From: an uncultured SAR92 cluster bacterium
Lineage (GTDB): Bacteria; Pseudomonadota; Gammaproteobacteria; Pseudomonadales; Porticoccaceae
DNA length: 64,000 bases
NCBI GenBank assembly: GCA_902527245.1
Contig: CABZOI010000002.1
Coordinates: 62,001 to 126,000, forward strand
Direction: 5' to 3'
In this document: in pieces, positions 59,604 through 64,000 of the stretch
How positions within the stretch are numbered: the stretch's first letter is position 1
Layout: every line of letters starts with the position of its first letter
Notes under the pieces: model-generated
Seen by the model: only the letters and a program-made list of their open reading frames with translations
Told to the model about the DNA's origin: nothing
The model's database searches: none
Position numbers and translations under genes: made by a program

Positions 59604-60605
59604 ATGGGAAAGAAGACTAATAACATTTTTTTGAAATTATTTTTGTCTGCTTTGATGATGCTTGTAATGTCATGTGGTGGTGGCAGTGGCACGATAGAAG
59701 AAGAAAAGCCAACCGAAGGTATTCCTGATGAGACGCCCTCTGATGGTTCAGCACCAGAATGTTCAAACTATTCGGAGTTAGAAAATACTCAGTTTTGCAC
59801 CTTATCTATTGGAGGGTTGATGCGTGAATTTTATTTACATTTACCTGAAAACTACTCTGACCAAGTTCCACCTCTTCCAGTTTTGATAAGTTTACATGGA
59901 GGTGGTGATTATGCTGATGCAAACATGGCTTACTCAGGATTTCGTCAGTTAGCGGATCAAAACTCATTTGTTACTATTTATCCTCAAGGAGCGATTTATG
60001 AAGAGAAGAACTCGACGGGATGGAATACTGAATTTGAAGGGGTTGATGACATTACTTTTTTAGAGTCTGTTATTGATTGGACGATTGAAAATTTTAACGT
60101 GCAACCGAAAGAGTTTTATGCTGCTGGCTTTTCAAATGGCGCGTTCATGGCATACCACATGGCTTGCAACTTAAGTCATAAAATTGCGGCAGTGGCGCCA
60201 GTTGCCGGTTTGATGGGCATTACCACCTACGAGACATGTAATCCTATACACTCAATGTCAATAATCCATCTTCATGGAGAACTCGATAACGTTATATACA
60301 TTGATGGAGGTGATGAGTATTTGCCGCTCGAGGATAATGGAACAACCAGCGGTGTTGTTACCTACTGGAAGAATTTTAATGAGTGTAATGTTTTTGAGGA
60401 GGAAATACTTCAGTCAGAGGAAAACTTAATAGGTTCCGTTGGGGTTTGGAAAGATTGCAGAGATGGTATGGAAATCAATTATTGGAAATTATCACAGGTC
60501 GGACATGAGTGGGAGTCAAAGGGAGAGGGCGAAGATGTCATTAATGTGCCAACTACAATTTGGAATTTTGTTTCTCAATTCAATATTGATGGACCTAAGG
60601 ATTAA
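59604..60605 (+). CDS. PHB-depolymerase/feruloyl-esterase-family lipoprotein
   Basis: Exported alpha/beta hydrolase of 333 residues. N-terminal lipoprotein signal with lipobox ending VMSC, then a low-complexity acidic linker (EEEKPTEGIPDETPSDG). The catalytic domain has the oxyanion LHGGGDYA, YPQGA, nucleophile AGFSNGAFMAY, the Asp region HGELDNVIY and the His in QVGHEWE. The LpqC family includes extracellular poly(3-hydroxybutyrate) depolymerases and feruloyl esterases, and the substrate here is open. Confidence 0.88.
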   Translation: MGKKTNNIFLKLFLSALMMLVMSCGGGSGTIEEEKPTEGIPDETPSDGSAPECSNYSELENTQFCTLSIGGLMREFYLHLPENYSDQVPPLPVLISLHGGGDYADANMAYSGFRQLADQNSFVTIYPQGAIYEEKNSTGWNTEFEGVDDITFLESVIDWTIENFNVQPKEFYAAGFSNGAFMAYHMACNLSHKIAAVAPVAGLMGITTYETCNPIHSMSIIHLHGELDNVIYIDGGDEYLPLEDNGTTSGVVTYWKNFNECNVFEEEILQSEENLIGSVGVWKDCRDGMEINYWKLSQVGHEWESKGEGEDVINVPTTIWNFVSQFNIDGPKD

Positions 60606-60618
60606 AATTAGTTCTAGT

Positions 60619-62427
60619 TTAAGAGCTCCTCTTTCTTTGAGTTTCCGTTAGCAATTTTTTTCTCAGTCTAATGCTCGTCGGTGTCACTTCTACCAACTCA
60701 TCTTCATTTATAAACTCGAGTGCTTGCTCCAAAGTCTGCTTAATCGGCGGAACCAAAGTCAACGCATCATCCATGCCTGAGGCTCTAATATTTGTTAGTT
60801 GCTTACCCTTGGTAGGGTTGACTACCAGATCATTGGATCTGGAGTGAATTCCCACAATTTGGCCCTCATAGATTTCTAATCCATGGCTAACAAATAACTT
60901 TCCCCGAGCCTGAATATTATAAAGTGAGAAGGCTGTTGTTTTACCTTTAGCCATGCTCACTAGTACACCATTTGTTCTACCATATTGCTCTGATTTTATT
61001 AGAGGCGCATAACTATCAAATATACTTGTCATCACTCCTGACCCTGAAGTCATTGTCAAGAAAGCGCCCCTAAATCCAATTAATCCTCTTGAGGGCACAA
61101 GAAATTCAAGCCTCACACGACCCTTTGCATCTGGCGTAATATTTTTTATATTTCCATCTCTCTTACCCATTTCCTCCATTATTGATCCCTGATGATGGGT
61201 CTCAACATCAATCACAACATACTCAAATGGTTCGCAAATACAACCATCAATTTTCTTTCGAATTACCTCTGGTCGAGAGATGCCAAGTTCGTAACCTTCC
61301 CTCCTCATCGTTTCAATGAGAACTGACAAGTGAAGCTCACCTCGGCCCGAGACAATGAATTTATCCGGTGTATCCCCTTGTTCAACTTTTAAGGCTACAT
61401 TATGCAAAAGTTCCTGATCAAGACGATCTTTAATATTACGTGTTGTTACAAATTTTCCCTCCAGCCCAGCAAATGGAGAATCATTCACATTAAAAGTCAT
61501 ACTGATCGTTGGCTCGTCCACGCTCAAATGAGGAAGTGCTTCAAGATGATAGGGATCGCACAATGTGTCTGATATCGATAAATTATCAATGCCATTTATT
61601 GAGACAATATCCCCTGCACTTGCCTTTTTTGTTTCAAATTTTTCTAGTCCAAGATACTCTTTTACAGAGAGAATTTTACCTTTTCTGTTCTCTCCTTTGA
61701 TGTCTTGAATGCAAACTTGCATTCCAGGTGATATAGATCCTCGAAAGATTTTTCCGAGTCCTTCAACTCCAGTGTAGGTATCATAATCAAGAGCAGAAAT
61801 TTGCATTTGAAATGGACCATTTAGATCAACATTTGGAGCGGGCACTTGATTGATAATCGTTTCGAATAGAGGCTCCATATTGTCAGAGATTTTGTCACAG
61901 TCTAAGCCTGCGACTCCGTTAATCGCTGATGTGAAAACGACAGCAAAGTCTAACTGTTCATCGGATGCACCAAGTGTGTCAAATAGCTCAAATACTTGAT
62001 CCATAGCCCAATTCGGTCTAGCTCCTGGTCTATCAATTTTATTAATTACTACAATTGGATTCAGACCCCTCTCAAATGCTTTCATTGTTACAAAACGAGT
62101 TTGTGGCATAGGACCGTCAACGGCATCAACAAGTAATAACACTGAATCAACCATTGATAGAACTCGCTCAACCTCACCACCAAAATCGGCATGGCCTGGG
62201 GTGTCAACGATATTAATTCGAAAATTATGCCAATTAATCGCAGTATTTTTAGCAAGTATTGTAATACCTCGTTCTTTCTCTTGGTCATGAGAATCCATCA
62301 AGCGTTCCGAGGAGATTGCTTTGCGATCTAGCGTTCCAGATTGACTTAGAAGCTTATCAACAAGAGTAGTTTTCCCATGATCTACATGCGCAATTATCGC
62401 AATGTTTCTTAGATGGTCTGCTGACAT
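60619..62427 (-). CDS. typA: Ribosome-associated GTPase TypA/BipA
   Basis: Translational GTPase involved in 50S assembly and stress adaptation. The 602-residue protein has G1 [16 protein letters not shown]2 region [14 protein letters not shown]3 [15 protein letters not shown]4 NKIDRPGA, and EF-G-like domains III and V plus the BipA C-terminal domain. ATG at 62427 is used; a TTG one codon earlier opens the frame. The stop is 13 bp from the convergent esterase gene. Confidence 0.97.
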   Translation of the reverse strand: MSADHLRNIAIIAHVDHGKTTLVDKLLSQSGTLDRKAISSERLMDSHDQEKERGITILAKNTAINWHNFRINIVDTPGHADFGGEVERVLSMVDSVLLLVDAVDGPMPQTRFVTMKAFERGLNPIVVINKIDRPGARPNWAMDQVFELFDTLGASDEQLDFAVVFTSAINGVAGLDCDKISDNMEPLFETIINQVPAPNVDLNGPFQMQISALDYDTYTGVEGLGKIFRGSISPGMQVCIQDIKGENRKGKILSVKEYLGLEKFETKKASAGDIVSINGIDNLSISDTLCDPYHLEALPHLSVDEPTISMTFNVNDSPFAGLEGKFVTTRNIKDRLDQELLHNVALKVEQGDTPDKFIVSGRGELHLSVLIETMRREGYELGISRPEVIRKKIDGCICEPFEYVVIDVETHHQGSIMEEMGKRDGNIKNITPDAKGRVRLEFLVPSRGLIGFRGAFLTMTSGSGVMTSIFDSYAPLIKSEQYGRTNGVLVSMAKGKTTAFSLYNIQARGKLFVSHGLEIYEGQIVGIHSRSNDLVVNPTKGKQLTNIRASGMDDALTLVPPIKQTLEQALEFINEDELVEVTPTSIRLRKKLLTETQRKRSS

Positions 62428-62509
62428 CAATTTATCCAGATTGATTTTGAAGGACGCGATTATAGTGAATTTTCTAAAAACTACTAGATCAGTTTTTAAA
62501 ATTGTATTT

Positions 62510-63298
62510 TTACTTTACTGCACGCTCCAAAAGATCTGCCAGCTTGTGAGGGTTCGATCGTTGCGCATTATGACTACTTTTCAATGAGAAGACCGTCCAT
62601 CCTCGAGAAATTGCCGTTGCCCATGATTTATTTGGTGATGCTTCATGGGTGAATAGCTCAGGATTTTGTGTGAATTCTATGTATGTCGCAGGTATCATTT
62701 TTGCCAATTCATTATCAAAATTTACTGGTTCGGTAAAGGTTGCAAGAGATTGAGGAACATCGAAAGGGGGATTTGATGCCTTACGAAGCCATGAAAAATA
62801 TACGATGCCGTTTTCTACTCTATGCTGGTTCTCGATCGGCCAAAAGTCTTTTGCAGTCATGCCATGATCGGGTATAACTGAATCCAGAAAAATTGCATGT
62901 TGAATATGATGAGGTATTTCATTCATTACACCAGTTATAACCATGCCGCCGTAGCTGTGTCCCACTAGGACGACTTTCTGTAATTGATCAAATAATATTG
63001 TGTTTACAACATCATGTATATGTGTGGTTAGATTAATGTCAGCATTAAGCAAATGCGATCTCTCTCCTAATCCAGTAAGTGTAATTCTATGCGTTTTATG
63101 TCCTCGATCTAACATTATTGATTCCATTTTGCGCCAGTCCCAGCCTCCACCTCCAGAGCCATGAACGAATACATAGTGTTGCTTTTGATTTGAGTTATCA
63201 GATGCTTCAGTAAGTGAAATAAACGTAGGCGCAAAGAAAGGTAGAACAAGTGCAAAAAAGCAATGGTATGTGCATTTAAATTTAATATTAATAAGCAT
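62510..63298 (-). CDS. Exported alpha/beta hydrolase (esterase-like)
   Basis: A 262-residue hydrolase with a probable signal peptide (about 1-32, hydrophobic core FFALVLPFFAPTFISL). The mature part shows FVHGSGGGGWDWRKM, TLTGLGERSHL, the nucleophile elbow VGHSYGGMVITG, and a late His. It resembles the plant methyl-salicylate-esterase / hydroxynitrile lyase-like family common in bacteria. Substrate unknown. It is upstream of typA on the same strand (82-bp gap). Confidence 0.85.
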   Translation of the reverse strand: MLINIKFKCTYHCFFALVLPFFAPTFISLTEASDNSNQKQHYVFVHGSGGGGWDWRKMESIMLDRGHKTHRITLTGLGERSHLLNADINLTTHIHDVVNTILFDQLQKVVLVGHSYGGMVITGVMNEIPHHIQHAIFLDSVIPDHGMTAKDFWPIENQHRVENGIVYFSWLRKASNPPFDVPQSLATFTEPVNFDNELAKMIPATYIEFTQNPELFTHEASPNKSWATAISRGWTVFSLKSSHNAQRSNPHKLADLLERAVK

Positions 63299-63470
63299 AT
63301 CGAGGTTATAATCAATGAAAAATAGTTGAAATATAATGTTTTTTAAGAGAAAAAAACATTATTTACACATTTTAATTTAAAGTGATTTATTAAGAGATCT
63401 TTGTAACAAATTGAAACTGCACATTTGAGAAATTTTTTTTAAAAAAAAGCACTTTTTCTTACTTTTTTTG
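63299..63470. other. AT-rich spacer upstream of the non-coding RNA
   Basis: About 170 bp with long A and T runs (for example 63433-63448) and no credible gene. It separates the minus-strand hydrolase from the RNA promoter and probably contains the hydrolase promoter and an UP-like AT-rich element for the RNA. Confidence 0.5.
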
Positions 63471-63501
63471 TTGACAATATTTCTTTCTTTGTTATTATAC
63501 T
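63471..63501 (+). promoter_or_regulatory. Strong sigma70-like promoter of the 63.5-kb RNA
   Basis: A perfect -35 TTGACA (63471-63476) is followed by -10 TATTAT (63493-63498) at 16 bp, or overlapping TATACT (63496-63501) at 19 bp. A T-rich upstream stretch precedes it. Transcription would start near 63503-63508, just at the first base-paired segment of the RNA. Best-looking promoter I noticed in the window. Confidence 0.8.
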
Positions 63502-63730
63502 GAATACCGATCGACAACTGACACAAGAACAACTGCAGACGGGAATGTGAGGGAAGTCGGAGGGAGAGCCCCCAGGGAGAAAGCGTTGTAAAGACCCGGT
63601 GAAAAAAGAGAGCTTTACGACCCACCAAGGATGAAGAGATACCATCCAAGGAGCTGAAGAAAATCTCACTTTAGACACCTGGGGAACTCGGATAAATTCA
63701 AAAAACAGAGCAAATGCTCTGTTTTTTTTT
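63502..63730 (+). ncRNA. Candidate structured non-coding RNA, GGA-rich
   Basis: No open frame fits this 220-nt, purine- and G-rich island between a strong promoter and a terminator. Pairings found by eye: ends GAAT-CCGA (63502-63510) with TCGG-ATTC (63688-63699); CCCCAGG (63570-63576) with CCTGGGG (63678-63684); a 9-bp hairpin GTTGTAAAG (63585-63593) / CTTTACGAC (63613-63621, one G-U); and GGATG (63629-63633) / CATCC (63643-63647). The set is nested and consistent. Nine GGA triplets recall CsrB/RsmZ RNAs that titrate CsrA, but several are in stems, so that is only one option. It does not read as tmRNA, 6S or RNase P. Family not identified. Confidence 0.78.
63704..63730. terminator. Rho-independent terminator, probably bidirectional
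   Basis: Perfect stem AACAGAGC (63704-63711) / GCTCTGTT (63716-63723) with loop AAAT, followed by nine T on the plus strand (63722-63730). A run of A upstream (63700-63705) extends the stem and gives a T-tract on the minus strand. It can therefore end both the non-coding RNA and the convergent SDR gene. Confidence 0.9.
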
Positions 63731-63768
63731 GCTAATAATATTGCATTTGTATTTGACGTTGACTGTTT

Positions 63769-64000
63769 CTAAAACGTTAACCGATATCCTCCATCTAAGT
63801 TTAGAGTTTCCCCATGAAAATAGGCGCCCGCGCGGCTGCATAGCATCACCGCAACTCCCGCCATATCATTCTCATCGCCGTACCTATGAGCAGGAATCTT
63901 TTTAAGTTCCGCCTTAAATGATTCAGCGTTTGGGTCTTGCCAAGCTCGCCTAGTCATCTCTGAGTAGAATCTCCCTGGTGCTATTGCATTTACTCTAATG
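63769..64000 (-). CDS. Short-chain dehydrogenase, C-terminal part (partial)
   Basis: The last 77 residues of an SDR whose N-terminus lies beyond the right edge. The frame is open from 64000 and reads IRVNAIAPGRFYSEMTRR at the start of the visible part, the usual strand after the catalytic Tyr/Lys, then the C-terminal AGAYFHGETLNLDGGYRL with the cofactor-side loop. The product may be a 3-oxoacyl-ACP-reductase-like or gluconate 5-dehydrogenase-like enzyme; the missing half prevents a choice. It ends 39 bp from the shared terminator. Confidence 0.88.
   Translation of the reverse strand, partial: IRVNAIAPGRFYSEMTRRAWQDPNAESFKAELKKIPAHRYGDENDMAGVAVMLCSRAGAYFHGETLNLDGGYRLTF

Noticed and set aside
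63377-63678. Two overlapping minus-strand frames (90 and 79 codons) in the 63.5-kb region
   Set aside because: They run across a promoter, a base-paired RNA and poly-A/T tracts; no ribosome sites or recognisable protein.
63502-63730. tmRNA, 6S RNA or RNase P RNA as identity of the structured RNA
   Set aside because: No tRNA-like ends or tag frame, no single long bulged 6S hairpin, and none of the RNase P core sequences; length also does not suit tmRNA or RNase P.

Overview
The window looks like a chromosomal segment of a low-GC, probably marine, gammaproteobacterium. Two conserved gammaproteobacterial blocks support this: mrcA / aroK-aroB-gltB-...-hemE, and orn / queG-nnr-tsaE-amiB-mutL-miaA-hfq-hflX-hflK-hflC-purA, both in the order familiar from Pseudomonas-type genomes. 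Several genes usual at these places are absent (pilMNOPQ between mrcA and aroK, gltD after gltB, rsgA beside orn, hisZ before purA), which suggests a streamlined genome. TTG start codons are frequent. I cannot fix the genus from sequence alone.

Layout. 1-12.9 kb: mrcA (partial), aroKB, an unusually long glutamate synthase gltB followed by a CysJ-like diflavin reductase where gltD is expected, hemE, then psd and a rhodanese on the other strand. 13.1-26.5 kb: the orn-to-purA housekeeping block (RNA turnover, queuosine, NAD(P)HX repair, tRNA modification, cell-wall amidase, mismatch repair, Hfq, HflX/K/C, adenylosuccinate synthesis). 26.7-36.2 kb: an accessory stretch with a 2509-residue secreted metalloprotease (propeptide, metzincin, FN3, P-domain, LVIVD propellers, BspA-type LRR, thrombospondin-3 repeats, dockerin-like C-terminus), a glycerate-3-kinase-like kinase and a lipoprotein with an intact formylglycine-generating-enzyme active site.

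36.2-56.7 kb: the most interesting part, a cluster that can be read as complete demethylation of glycine betaine with C1 transfer to tetrahydrofolate. It holds formate-THF ligase (divergent), a dimethylglycine/sarcosine-dehydrogenase-type flavoprotein, a non-pyrrolysine MttB-family methyltransferase, its corrinoid protein, a DUF1638 protein, a small 'virulence factor'-domain protein, a MetF-like reductase, a methyl-THF:corrinoid methyltransferase, a RACo/RamA-type corrinoid activator, a GbdR/GlxA-like AraC regulator and the heterotetrameric sarcosine oxidase soxBDAG, followed by fumC, an SDR and a cupin. Corrinoid methyl transfer is best known from anaerobes; here it is wired into O2-using sarcosine oxidation. 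Three enzymes of the system carry arginine-rich tails, while the corrinoid protein has an acidic N-terminus.

57-64 kb: DUF805, agmatine-to-putrescine enzymes (aguB, aguA), a PHB-depolymerase-like lipoprotein esterase, typA, a secreted alpha/beta hydrolase, a strongly supported but unidentified ~220-nt non-coding RNA (63.5-63.73 kb; sigma70-like promoter, end-to-end pairing, GGA-rich, rho-independent terminator), and a partial SDR at the right edge.
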